Shown in pieces: positions 42,525 to 53,571 of a stretch of 64,000 bases of DNA (its first letter is position 1; each line of letters opens with the position of its first letter). The stretch is taken from positions 14,261,705 to 14,325,704 of the forward strand of contig JAMKCF010000013.1 of assembly GCA_023634235.1 (NCBI GenBank), in the 5' to 3' direction. The notes beneath the pieces were generated by a model. That model saw only the letters and a program-made list of their open reading frames with translations, was not told the origin of the DNA and searched no databases. The position numbers and the translations under genes are program-made. This stretch comes from Pisaster brevispinus. Taxonomy: Eukaryota > Echinodermata > Asteroidea > Forcipulatida > Asteriidae.

Positions 42525-42660
42525 GTCCGTGTCTCAGCTGACGACTTCGGCAGTGGCTACGGAGAGAACGCCAAAAAGTCCTGTTCTTCAATAATGTCGT
42601 TGCAGCCGACAGCCATAGCCGTAACGAAGTCGCTTGATTTGGCAGGCATTCTGATATCTG
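42525..42660. mobile_element. Family G/H foldback copy
   Basis: GACGACTTCGGCAGTGGCTA, AGAACGCCAAAAAGTCC, AATGTCGTTGCAGCCGACAG, CCATAGCCGTAACGAAGTCG, CTTGAT: inverted GACTTCGG / CGAAGTCG ends, and the same interior as 41740-41880. Confidence 0.6.
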
Positions 42661-42774
42661 TAGAAGGCAAACAAGATGGCTGCCACCGTGTTTAAAACAA
42701 AAAGAAGTAGGCCTATGGGTTTTTTTTCTTCATGTATTAACCGGGTTTTTTTCTCTCTATCTGTTCTCTAATAG

Positions 42775-42985
42775 TTAAACAGAGGGGTTATTTGCGGCCC
42801 CTGGGTCCCGCCGGATGGGGACATCTTCACGCACACGGAATCACAAGTCGACAGTCTAAACCACACGGAGTGGTCGACAGTGGTGGCGCTCGTTCCGGCG
42901 GGCTGGACGTCCATCATTGCGCATATCCGCATCGGGAACCTTCAAGCCGCCCTGCACCACAAACTCAACGTCAAACCAAAGAGTG
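42775..42985 (+). CDS. Internal protein-coding exon, protein unrecognised
   Basis: Seen: a pyrimidine-rich acceptor (TTCTCTCTATCTGTTCTCTA, ATAG) ends at 42774, and the donor AGTG|GTAAGT follows 42985. Between them is one open frame, phase 0 in and phase 1 out, of 70 codons plus one base. The peptide begins LNRGVICGPWVPPDGDIFTH, includes the N-glycosylation sequon NHTE at about residue 29, then STVVALVPAGWTSIIAHIRI and QAALHHKLNVKPKS. GC content is clearly higher than the surrounding 40% or so, as for real exons in AT-rich introns. A second frame (42792-42989) is also open but starts inside and reads as His/Arg-rich. Inference: an extracellular or luminal segment of a multi-exon gene. I do not recognise a family; a loose likeness to the beta-rich spacer of ADAMTS proteins (VPAG) is too weak to use. 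Confidence 0.62.
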
Positions 42986-43340
42986 GTAAGTACCGGTAGT
43001 ACACATTAATAGGTAAGGTTCCATTGGGGGTATAGACTTTTACCCCGATTGGAACCCTCATCCCCCAATTGAGGATATTAATGGTTTCCAAATCGGAAAT
43101 CCGTTTTGGTTGCATCAAGACATGCTATCCCTTCCCCTTTTAATTGCTACCCCTTAGCGCCCAATTGGGGTATACTTGATACCCTAAAGTGAGGATACCC
43201 CAACTGGGAAGCCATTAGGCGACACAACTATCCTCTACATTTCATCCTCTCATTTGATCGACTTTCTACCCAGATCGGGTACACAATTGAAGCATTGATT
43301 GAATTGTGTTCCCTTAAGATATCAACAATCTCGAAACCCT
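42986..43340. repeat. Scattered CAATTGGGG / GGGGTAT motif cluster in intron
   Basis: Just after the exon donor, variants of CCCAATTGGGGTATA, CCCCCAATTGAGGATAT, GAGGATACCCCAACTGGG and CCATTGGGGGTATAG recur on both strands over 300 bases without a fixed period. Confidence 0.4.
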
Positions 43341-43776
43341 TTAGGTGACCAAAAACAACTTAATATTAACTGTAATCATTGTTTCATTTTTGTGTATCAG
43401 TTCAATGCCGCATGTGTTTTTTATATTAAATTGAAACATTGGATACCGTTGGGACAGCAATAGTAATACGTTTATAGTTATCTGTCTTTGCTTGTTCCTC
43501 TTGCTGATCGAAGAAAATGGGTTACCTGGTATTGCCACAATCGCTTGGCCTATAAGAAGAAAAAAATGCAGAATTGATGGGTGTGGCGTTGGGCTTTAAT
43601 AAGCCAGAGTATCTGGGTCTCAACTGGCACCCCTCCAGGTTTCTGTTTTTTGTTTGTTTTGGGGTTGTTGTTGTTGTTGTTTTATTTTTGGTGGGTTATT
43701 TTTTTGTTGGGGGGGGGTCTCTATAGCTACACTTATAATTATAAATTGCCTTGGAGGCATCGGATTGAGAAAGTAA
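43341..43776. other. Non-coding; GT-rich low complexity
   Basis: GTTGTTGTTGTTG near 43664-43682 and G8 near 43710; nothing else. Confidence 0.35.
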
Positions 43777-44278
43777 TCATAAACTGTAATGGGAAACCTT
43801 GATATGAGTTACCCATGTTGATTTTTCAACGTTGAAATCAGTCTTTGTGACAAAGGGCTTTACTCCGTCTAATTGAGCCACTAAGGTTCCCGTGGGAGGA
43901 CGACCTGTAGACTGAAGAATTCCCGCGCGATCAATGAGGGACTGAGATCCCAGTTCCCTTTTCAACTCGGGTCTAAAAGTGTGAATCGAGCCGGGGTGGT
44001 CAAACAGAGAAGTAAGCCGGGGAAAAAGTACGTCTACGCCAATTTGATATCTTGGAGGTTTGATGAACGGTGATCTCAAACAGTGGTGTGTGTTTGTCCA
44101 TGTTGTCATCTGCCAACACCAACCTGTGGTAGACCTTTAGGTGCTTCAAGTGACGGGGGAGGCGACGCACTCTGCCCAAATCACTGTCAGTGGTAGTGTG
44201 CTCTTGGTGGTGGGGGTTTGTTCGTTCATTAACCGGCACCGGACGAGATGAGCGTTTTAATATTGATACCGGCTGCAA
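43777..44278 (-). pseudogene. Possible decayed coding sequence, two overlapping frames
   Basis: Two minus-strand frames overlap: 44278-44000 (92 codons, including RRLPRHLKHLKVYHRLVLAD) and 44109-43777 (110 codons, including FRPELKRELGSQSLIDRAGI). Both look more protein-like than average, and a single frameshift in the overlap would join them. I recognise neither. A retroelement remnant is the most likely alternative to chance. Confidence 0.2.
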
Positions 44279-44280
44279 CG

Positions 44281-46519
44281 GCTTGCAGTGTGTGCTTATT
44301 TGGTTATATTTGAGGAGCCAAGAAGCCGCTGGCTAGGTTTTCAACATTGAAGGTTGGAGACCTAACAGCATAGCCATATACCCTCTCTTTTTTTTACACC
44401 AGGCCCTTGTTTATACTTCACACACACAAATGAAAGTGCAGTGATGTCCACGTGCTCTTTAACACCTCGACAACGTCACGGAAAGAACCCACGCAACTGA
44501 ATTCGCGTCATGTGAGAGGTGTTTGGTTTTGTCTAAGAAGCTGTGAACTATGCGTGGACATCAAACTTCCATCGAACCTTATCGCCTCGGAAATCGGTCG
44601 CTTCTTTTAGAAACCATCGTCTCGCCGTAAAGCTGAAACCTTGTGATTGGCAGATCATCCTAGAGTGGGGGGTTCTGGGCAGACTGTAATGATCATTTCC
44701 GTGGACTCTGGTGCAGCTCCCTCCATCAACAGACCAACTGCGCCACCCAGCTGGTTTAAGCTTGCATACTCGAAGTACTGCGATGCTGGTACAGCTTAGA
44801 CTTTCCTAATATGAAACCGATGGGCCATTTTTGTAAAATTTCAGTGTCACGTGATTTCTTATTTGTTCCATATTTATAAATATTTATTAATATTTAGCAT
44901 AATGTACAATACGCTGAGCTCTGTCTAGTTTTGTATGTCTCTACTACCGGTTTAGCCAGCAACTTTTCCATTTATTGGAATCCCCCAGGCAAGAGTATAT
45001 TTGGCTTAAAGTGGGATGCTTGATTAATGCTAGCCCGCCTCATTATTGGGAAAAGTTGTGCCCTTAATCCACCCACCCTGAGGGCGCTTTCCGCTGCGTA
45101 TGTGAATTATAAGCCCATGAGATAAAGAGCTATTGATATCGGATATCTCAGATGCTGAATGTCGCTGAAACGCATCTTTAAGTTGCCCCAATGGGGGTAT
45201 ATTTATAGCTCATGTGCGACAAAAGAAACAACTGCGAGGACAAGCCGAGTTGCAAACTCATTCGCGGCCGTCTGTGCCGGGCCGAGGGCGGGATGGAGCA
45301 TTCCCACACATTCAGCCGCGTCTCTTACGCGTGTAGCTGAACCAAGGGGAGAAACAGTAAAAACTAATAAACTCCAATAACAAAAACAAGAACTGTTTTC
45401 AATGACAGACTTTGGAACTGTGTTGCTAGAAACCAAGTTACGATCGATCTCGTTCAAACAGCCTCACATAAGGGTGTGAATTAACTGTCAGCGAGGTACC
45501 AGTTTCCCTCTAAGGTGTCCCTCATTCCTGTATTTTGACAGGGAAGATAATAAAACGTGCCCCCCGCAGGCGCTCCATATCGACTGGCTGACGTTTAACA
45601 TGGCTGGACCCTGTGATATTACATTAGGACATCTGCACTCCATACTTTTTTACTTTGCAAATTGTCTGGCCGGGGCTTAGGAGACGCTCCAGGCAGCGGG
45701 GGGAGAAAACGCGAACAAAAGATGTTGCAGGAGTCAGTTTGGGGATGGCCGGCAGGAGGGTAGCGATTTGAGTGAGACGATGGAGGGTGACTGCCGGGGA
45801 CAGGCACGGTGATGGCTAAGGTGACGGGGGTTAGCGGCTGCAATTGGAGATATGCCCCGGGTGGGACATTGCATGAACCGCTAGTGTCCTCTCTCGCGCT
45901 CTCTCTCTCTCTCTCTCATACACACCACACGCGGGAGGTGTGCTTGTTAATCTACAGCAAAGATGAGACACACGGCAGCAGGGGCTTGCGGTTCTCATCA
46001 AGTTCTTGTTTTTAGGAACCATCATCATTAATAGTGATTGGCATATCTAGTTGTCGACAAGCAGAAGTTTGGACTTTGTCAAAGCTGCATATACGCGTAA
46101 AAGAGTCAGGGTGTGCTGTGTTGTATTTTTAGATGTGGAAACATTTGTTCTCTGGTCATCCTACGAATGGGAGAATTGTAAAAAACAAAATTTGACCTTT
46201 AACAGTTCAGGTTTTCTCCCGAAATAACAAGTGCCCTTCAAATTGCACAATCGACGACTGTGTGAAGCAGAAGAGTTCAGTTTTCAAGTTGTTTGAAATT
46301 TGACACCGTCCCCACCAAAGTATAGGTCTAAACGGAAACAAGAAGAAGAAAGTGTAGGGGCCTATCCATGTAAAAAAAAATCAAATAAGATTAATTTAAG
46401 AAGAACGATCATGTCACATTTGTATATATAATGACTTATGCAGAGCAATCGATTATGTCATTTCGGTTTTATTTTTAAGAAATAGGATCACATATTGATT
46501 TGTTTTTTCAATGTTGTTT
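44281..46519. other. Non-coding; weak tRNA-like patch and (CT)n
   Basis: (CT)n at about 45890-45918. Around 44740-44760 the minus strand reads CAGCTGGGTGGCGCAGTTGG, A-box-like, but there is no convincing B box. No gene supported. Confidence 0.35.
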
Positions 46520-46955
46520 TATGGGAAAGACACAATAAAAGTCACATGAATACACGTGTCTACTTGTTGAGAAAACAGCACAAAAAACATGTTACGGTAT
46601 TTTTTTAGCAACAACGTCAAATCCATCCACGTTTAGCGGGTACCAACCGCACTCCGCAGCATTCGCAAACGGACACCACTGAATATTGGAATCTCCAAAG
46701 GTCGCCCGAAACTAGACTGGTTCCCTGTCTTTATTCACGAACCTCGGAGTGTGACGTCAGATGTTTAGGCTACCTGAAGGTGATCGTTTGATATTCAAAT
46801 TTGTCGACATAGTGTTATTGATTTCTTATTAATGGGGGCATTTCAGATGAAATAATTTCGCAGGATGCTTACCACCATTACCATCTTTATAAAATGTTGG
46901 ATAAAAATTACACATTTTTTCGGAATCATTACCAAAGTATGACCCTACCATTTAA
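46520..46955 (+). mobile_element. TTAA-ended repeat E, copy 2, containing repeat D
   Basis: Interior blocks match 8063-8310: AAAGTCAC, CTACTTGTTGAGAAAACAGC, TTACGGTATTTTT, AACGTCAAATCCATCC, ACGTTTAGCGGGTACCAACC, GCAGCATTCGC. It ends TATGACCCTACCATTTA, the inverse of the copy 1 start. Repeat D (46713-46774) lies inside. Confidence 0.55.
46713..46774 (+). repeat. Dispersed repeat D, copy 2 (short form)
   Basis: TAGACTGGTTCCCTGTCTTT, ATTCACGAACCTCGGAGTGT, GACGTCAGATGTTTAGGCTA, CC. It joins what are the two outer segments of the long copy at 23243-23600. Confidence 0.6.
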
Positions 46956-48279
46956 GGGCCGGTGCTCGTTTATTTTGAGCAGCGTTTGAGAAAAAAGTTC
47001 ATTTTCGAACTCAGAATGTAGGTTTTTGATAAAAATGAAGGAACTGTGCGATAGGTCTTCAAGTTGGTTTGCGATGAGAAATCCCTGCCATCGTCGACCT
47101 TTAATCGCAACAAGACCCCCGCCTCTCTAATTACATGGCCGTGGCTGTTTAACTCCCGCGCTAATTTCTGGCCGGAGCCAGCGCCGAAGACCGTAGTCGA
47201 AATTGTAGTAAACCGAGCCCCCATGCCATAGATCGTCAGCGATCAAAATGATTTATTTCTATGGTGTGAACATTCAACAACACAGCTCGTCGGCGATTGT
47301 TTAAGAAGCAATTTGTCCGATAAGCTTCTTAAGGAACTACTACACGAGTGTTACCCTTCTGCTGGTCATCACCTGATCCACAACCGGTGTGGAAACTGAT
47401 TCCTCTGGCTGTGTTATTAAATAGCCGAACCGCAAACTAACTACAGTATGAAGAATTGTATAAACAATGGTCAGTATCAGATGTATAAACATCCAGGCAG
47501 CGGCCGGCTGCCACCTAAGATTTCCTTTGTTAGTCACTCCAGACCAAGTAAAAATATCCATCCCTTTCTCCGCTCTTTAAAAGGTTATTTATATACAAAC
47601 TTGAAACGTGATCTTATGGGGGTATTTATATCAATAGTATCCGAGTCCAAAGCGCTATAAAAACTCCAGGTAGCAAATTAGGGTGGGTTTTTTTCTTTAG
47701 TCTTTTCACAAAGACCTGAATGCGAGATTAGATCCAGAATGCAAATGGCGGCGCCAATGGGACTTTTAGCATAAAACTTGGGGGAGTACCGTTTCGATTG
47801 TGGTCGCTTGGTCGCGTTTTTAGAGTGGAGCTTGCCCATCTTCGGTTTCGACTTCTTGTTTTCTGCCTCGAGCAGCCTTCCCCAAAATAACCTCATAATT
47901 ACCGAAGACTGTTGGGATATATTTGTAAGGGGGTTCATGGATTGAGTTAGAACCAATATGTCTGCGGTGTTTTCTGTATAATACGGCAGACGGCTGGTGC
48001 AGTGTGTGGTTTGTTGTCGTAATGACCTTCAATGTTGTTGTTGTTGGGTTTTTTTTATGAGCGTCGTGCAAACACGACGTAAACAGTCGTCGGTGAGCTC
48101 TGTCGGCTGTCATCGCGCAATGTACACCGGTATTTAATTACTGATTTTAGAGACAGAAAAAAACGTAAGCTCTGCTAGATCTCTTGTCAGAGTTGAAACT
48201 TACGAAGGGTCTAGTTTAACAATGGCATCTTCTGTTTGTGTGGGTGTGTGTGCGTGTGTTTGAACACACATTCTCAAAA
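46956..48279. other. Non-coding, nothing recognised
   Basis: Short unrecognised frames only. Confidence 0.35.
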
Positions 48280-48960
48280 ATGCATCCTTGTGGAGCATTC
48301 TTTTGTTCTTTCCTTTGTCCCTGCACTTAACAGTTTCCCATAGACTTTGTACACAAATTTCCTTGTGGAGCACCCCGGTCTTTAGAATTTCCATGTGGAG
48401 TCCTTTATTTTTGTCCTTGGTCTCCATAAGGTACCGAAAGTGAGAGCATGTCTACGCATTCAAACCGAGGACTCTAACAATAGGGATCCAGGAAAATGAC
48501 ATATCGGTGACAGTCCTCGTTTTGTTTCGTGTACAAAACCAATGGGAACGTCGCTATAACAACTAAGTCCAAACCATGCGATGTCCTCGGTTAACACCAT
48601 TTTCAAACGTGCGTGCGTGTGGACACACGGAAGAGCATTTGTGGGGTCCTGACAACAATGGAACAATTGGGCCCCACAAGGGAATTCTTTGGAAAAGGGA
48701 ATAATAGAACAACAATAGCAGTACCCACCCCACAAACCGGATCCGTACGGCTGTGTGTGTTTGTGTTGGTAGGTATACACATTCAAACCGGGAACCTATA
48801 ACAAAAGAGGACAATGGGGTCCCCAGTTAGGTGAAGGTCCCCAGTTGGAAAGTGTGTACAAAACCAATGGGAGCTGTTGCTTAAAAGTTAAATTACAAAC
48901 AAAAGAGGGACAATAGGTTGCAGGTGTTTACGCACGTGTGTGGGGGGGGGGGGAGGGGAA
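48280..48960 (+). repeat. Dispersed repeat L, copy 2, and extended GT-rich partner
   Basis: 48280-48440 matches 1518-1690 (CATCCTTGTGGAGCATTC, TTTTGTTCTTTCCTTTGTCC, GACTTTGTACACAAATTTCC, TTTAGAATTTCCATGTGGAG, TAAGGTACCGAAAG). The following 500 bases repeat related phrases in both senses: CATTCAAACCGAGGAC and CATTCAAACCGGGAAC, GTACAAAACCAATGGGA twice, GGGGTCC, and GTGTGTG runs; G12 is at 48942-48953. It reads as several degenerate units of one repeat. Confidence 0.5.
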
Positions 48961-49042
48961 GGGTATTATCATGTAATGTTTGTATTATGAAAGGAAATTA
49001 TCATTCTAGGCCGATTCATGATTAGCTCCTCTCTAAAAATTA

Positions 49043-49232
49043 CTGGTTCAGAATTGACCTGGATCCAGATTGTGTGGTACCTGACCCATTTTGGGGTCAG
49101 TTTAACCCGGAATATGTGTCAAAATGTTCCAGAAATATGTCAAACTGACCCATTATGTTGACGAGTCTACGGGTCAGCCCGACCTAAAATTGCGTCAGGG
49201 GCCCTGGGAACTGGAATCCGGGTTTATTAAGA
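49043..49232 (+). repeat. GGGTCAG-rich dispersed repeat F, copy 3
   Basis: CTGGTTCAGAATTGACCTGG, CCTGACCCATTTTGGGGTCA, GTTTAACCCGGAAT, CGGGTCAGCCCGACCTAAAA, GTCAGGGGCCCTGGGAACTG, GAATCCGGGTTTATT. A 122-codon frame (49124-49492) starts inside it and is not supported. Confidence 0.65.
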
Positions 49233-49978
49233 CCTGGGATTTTCAGAACAAAGCTTTTACAATGAACTCAACAATCAAATCGCTTCTCTATTGTTTGACC
49301 GCAAACAAGCATAAAGTGTTTCAATTTGTTCCCCCTTCGGTGTTAAACTTTACGCAGTCAATGTTGTACAATTTTAGGCGGTTGGTCAAGAAGTGTCATG
49401 CAGTGAAAATGAAAACCAAACTGGCTTCAGCCGTTTTGTTTCTCATCCCGCGCTCTATTTCAACCTCACAAAAACGCAATGTTGCATACTAGAAATGGAC
49501 ATTTAAGATTATAGTAGTGTGAGGGCGCTATAACTGTTGGATACGTCACCAGTTATAAACATGACCCGTTTTGCACCTTTATTCCCAATTATACGTGCCT
49601 TTATGGTTTTGTTTTACAGTTTGAGTGCTTAAAAAGACTGACATTTTGCCTTGAATTTCAAGTGAGAGAAATTGAAGACTCTCACAAATATAAGTCACGG
49701 ACAAAGTTCGGAAATTAGGTTAAAAACTTCCGTGTTCTGCACGGAAGTGTTGAATAGTTGCTCAATCTACTGACCCGATTCCATCATGAGGTAAACAAGA
49801 AAAGTGACCAAAAATTCAAAGGAAGAAAGCTTAGCCAAAATGTGTCACAATGTACATTGTGACTGTTGTTTAACTGAGTCTTCTTAACAAACGCAAATTC
49901 ACATGCTGTCACACCGATGACGTACATGTCGGGTTCCCGTACATAAATCACACAATGATAATTGCATCTCTCTCTCTC

Positions 49979-50009
<31 letters not shown>

Positions 50010-50048
50010 GGAGCAGACTATTTTTGTCCACCCATCCCGCAGGCCGTA
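49233..50048. other. Non-coding; palindromic CT/TA/AG microsatellite
   Basis: At about 49970-50010, (TC)n passes to (TA)n and then (GA)n, forming a self-complementary microsatellite of about 40 bases. Otherwise nothing recognised. Confidence 0.6.
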
Positions 50049-50165
50049 CGAACGAAATGAATTTGGCTATATACGGCTGTGGCCTTAAGCTGTAAATGCA
50101 CCGTTGCAGTGATCTAGCCGTAGCCACAATTGTTACAGCCGCCTATTTGGGTGCGGCCTCAAATT
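50049..50165. mobile_element. GGCTAC/TGT foldback MITE, family G
   Basis: TTGGCTATATACGGCTGTGG at the left, ATCTAGCCGTAGCCACAATT and CAGCCGCCTATTTGGGTGCG, GCCTC at the right; the right terminus matches the GAATGCGGCCTT end of 40322-40469. Confidence 0.55.
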
Positions 50166-51750
50166 TGTCACGTTTACTTAATTTGGGATAACAAAATGGC
50201 GTCTCGTTGGTAGTGCTCAATCTTGACGCCGACATTTACTATTTACCGATAGTGAAGTCGCCAGCAATATGACATTATGCTTCCTCTTACAAAGAAGTTA
50301 TTGGTAAATGTCAAAAAGGGCTCAATACTAACTGAATTGAAACCCTGGCTATACAGCGAACAAGACGATGTAGCATCCTGACGTATCTTTTTACGATGCT
50401 ATGATTGAACTGTTTACAACCGAATCACGTAGTGTCGTAAGACGGATCCCTTGAACCTGTTTACGCGTCTCGGGCATGGAGCACGTTGGGGAATCGAACC
50501 ACTCAGTCCGAACGATGAAACATCAGTCAATTATCACAAATCAGCTCCCTGCGACATACAATGTGGAACTTTCATAGATTTTTTGTTCTCCGTGTCATAA
50601 AGTGGGAACTGGATCTGCGGGAACTCCCACCCCCCCCCTCCCTCAACCATTTATCTCGTTTCTTGGAGAAATTGATCTTGCCTAAGAGACAGGTGGACGA
50701 AGCCTAGACTTGACGAGCGTTCCGAGTTTAACGTCACGTTTTGTCCCTGTGCTTTGTTCGACTTGAATTATCAATTTCTCCAAACTTTTACATTAGCACT
50801 TAACCACAAAAAAATGAACTTTTAAAAAAATATTTCTCATTCCCCTGAAACAGTGTTTAGCTCGAGATATTTTTGCAAGGAGCTGCTGGAGTTACTCTTC
50901 TGATATTGTACGTGTGTGTCGTAGGGAGTGGGTATCGTTTATCACTTTGACGAGAAGACAGTTTTTTTTGAAGAAGAAGAGGAAAAAATCTGAAAATAGG
51001 TCGAGACAACAAGAATCCAATCGCGTAGCCTTTTACCGAGAATGAAAACAGGGCTCATCGTATTTGAGGAGGTTTTTCAATATTAAAGAAAAATGACACC
51101 TTTAATAGCCCGACATTTTGCAGCATTTTGTATGACATTTGAGTTTTGGTGATAAAATAGGCCAAGGTTTTGTGCCCGTCCGGTCCGTAATGAAGTTGTC
51201 AACAGAATAGATTAACTTCCAAGTGCACACGGAATTGGATATTATGCGAGATCCAAAACAAAATCCTTCAGAAGAATTTTCAACCTTGATAAGATGAAAA
51301 ATGAAATATAAAAAGTATTGAACTCTTTGTTGCTGTTACCGGGGGGTGCGGGGGGGGGGAGGGAGTTGCCTGGACTCGTTTGATTTTAACAAATATTCAC
51401 AGTCCTCAATTCCTTCAAATCCATTGATAATCAATCAATCGTTGGTTATTATTGAGACCAATAACAATCGATTTACCAAATCGATCGAAGTTTTTTTATG
51501 GTCAATCCGTGATATACTTGTGTTCAGTTTCTGCAATGGCTACACGAGTTGTGTAAGGTTGTATAATTTTGGTCGAGTTTCTATATGATGAAGACAAACA
51601 GGTCATACTGAACGAAACGTTGAGCTTTCGAACCACTGTTTTTCTGAATCGCCACAACTCACTATAAAGATGTGATTATCCGTATTACCGGAAACCGTGT
51701 TGACTAGATTGCTTTCCCGCCATGCAAACTTTCAACACGTCCTCTAAAGA
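50166..51750. other. Non-coding; C and G runs
   Basis: C-run near 50627-50638 and G-runs near 51340-51360. No gene supported. Confidence 0.4.
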
Positions 51751-52575
51751 GTTTTGTCGTGTGTCTGGACGGGCTTTTGTAGTTGTGAGTCTTTATGTAC
51801 AGGCTATGTGAGTTGTGTCTAGTATTAGGACAGACTCAATGTGTTGTGTCGAGTCACTGCAAAGGCTTTTCGAGTTGTGTTGAGTATTTATACAGGCTAT
51901 GAGTTGTGTCGAGTGTTAGGCTCAGTGAGTTGTGTCGAATCACTGAACATGCTATTATGAGTTTTGTTGACTTACTACCCAGCCATGCTGCCATGAATTG
52001 TGTCCAGTGATTCTGCACAGGTTATAGAGTTGTGTTGAGCCACTGCAGGCTAAGTGAGACTATGGCGAGTCTCTGCACGGGCGATTGAATTATGAGGTGG
52101 GTCGAGTCGCTCCTTTGGCGATTATGAGTTGTGGCGAGCCACTGAACAGGCTATGTGAGTCGTAGTGGATCTCTGCAGATGGGTTGTTGCGAATCTCTGC
52201 GTTGATTACGTGTTGAGTGTGCATAGAGATTTGGCGAGTCTCTGCATTGGCTATATATATGAGTAATGTTGAGTCTGCACAGTCTGTATTGAGTCATAGC
52301 ACGTCTCTCTATGGGCAAATGAGTTTTGTAGAGTTATGAGTTATGTTGAGTCTCTGAATATACCATTTGAGTTATTTCGAGTCCATGCACAGGCTATACG
52401 AGTTTTGTTGAGTCGGCTCAACCTGTTGTTACGTTTTTGCAGAGTTTTTTGTTAAGGGTGTACATGAATTTGATATTTATCTGAGTAGGCTCCCTGGGTT
52501 TTTTTCTGCACAAACTACGTGAGTGTTGTCAAGTTTCTGCTTAGCTTTTGGAGGTTGTAATGAGTTTATGCACAT
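51751..52575. repeat. Degenerate minisatellite, about 35-40 bp unit
   Basis: Variants of GAGTTGTGTCGAGTCACTGC, ACAGGCTATGT recur about 20 times over 825 bases with many indels and substitutions, which suggests an old array. It ends where the MITE at 52578 begins. Confidence 0.75.
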
Positions 52576-52577
52576 CA

Positions 52578-53073
52578 GGACCCAATTTCATAGACCTGCT
52601 TAAAAGCACAAAAGTAGCTAAGCACAACGAAATTTTGCTCACCAGAATAAGGTTACCAGCCAAAGTGCAATGTCACGTGTACAATCTGTGACTGTCATCC
52701 CGCGTTTTTATTTTTTTTATTTTTTGTTTTTGCTCAGCAGAAATTTGGTTAGCATAACTGTCTGCTTAAGCAGCTCTTTGTCACATATACATTCTGTGAC
52801 TGGTATCCTGCTTAGTTCTGCTCAGCAGAGTATTTGGTAAGCATATTTCTCTGCTTTTAAGCAGCTCTATGTCACACGTACTGTCTGTGACTGGTGTGCT
52901 GCTTATTTTTGCACAGCAGAAATCTTGGCAAGCATAGTTCTCGGCTGAAGCAGCTCTATGTTACATACACAATCTGTGACTAAAAATGGTAGGCCATCTT
53001 GCTTATTTGTGTTCAGCAGAAATTTGGTAAGCATAAGTCTCCCTAATTTAAGCAGCTCTATGGAATTGGGCTC
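52578..53073. mobile_element. hAT-like MITE with tandemly expanded right half
   Basis: Left end GGACCCAATTTCATAGACCT, GCTTAAAAGCAC and right end TTTAAGCAGCTCTATGGAAT, TGGGCTC match the termini of 42087-42269. Instead of one right half there are four: the block CAGCAGAAATTTGGTAAGCA, TAAGTCTCTGCTTAAGCAGC, TCTATGTCACATACACAATC, TGTGACTGGTATCCTGCTTA repeats with GCAGCTCT at about 52770, 52861, 52950 and 53051 (spacing 91, 89 and 101). A T-rich insertion sits at about 52708-52731. Confidence 0.75.
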
Positions 53074-53535
53074 GGATGAGTTGCGTCTCATTTCTACCCA
53101 GACGGTATGAGTTGCAGGGAGATGTTACTTACACAGACTCGGTTCGCGATTATCATACCAACCCGTATAATTGGTGTGTCCACAAATAAATTGAGTGATT
53201 AGCATGGACGGGAACTGACGGTGAAGACGATCATGCCAATTAGAAATGCAATTAATGCCAATGCGGAATGCAAATTGTTTTCTTGTTGATTTTTTTTTTA
53301 ACCTTGCGATGAAAGAGACGGCTTAAGTGAAGCAAATGAAAAGTGGAAACGGTCACCTTTGTTTACCCAGGTCCACTGCTGTCATCTGCGTCGATTAAAA
53401 TGTTAATGAGTACGCTCTATATGCCGATTTGATGCAACTTCGCATCAAAATGTAGCTGATGCGTTCTTAATGTCTTCAGCCAAACGATACATCGCACCTA
53501 GTCTCACTCCTGGTTGCATTGTCCTGTCCTTGTCA
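53074..53535. other. Non-coding spacer
   Basis: Nothing recognised. Confidence 0.35.
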
Positions 53536-53571
53536 GTTTGTTGTTGTTGTTGCTGTTGTTGTTGTTGTTGT
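53536..53571. repeat. (TTG)n microsatellite, about 12 units
   Basis: One GCT interruption; smaller companion of the array 350 bases downstream. Confidence 0.85.

Noticed and set aside
42792..42989. Alternative frame MRPLGPAGWGHLHAHG in the 42.8-kb exon
   Set aside because: The other open frame starts exactly at the splice acceptor, spans the whole exon and has a more natural composition; this one starts internally and is His/Arg/Pro-rich.
44640..44770. SINE head on the minus strand near an A-box-like GGTGGCGCAGTTGG
   Set aside because: No convincing B box at the right distance and no recurrent body in the window.
49124..49492. 122-codon + strand frame
   Set aside because: It begins inside dispersed repeat F, and the rest has no recognisable domain.
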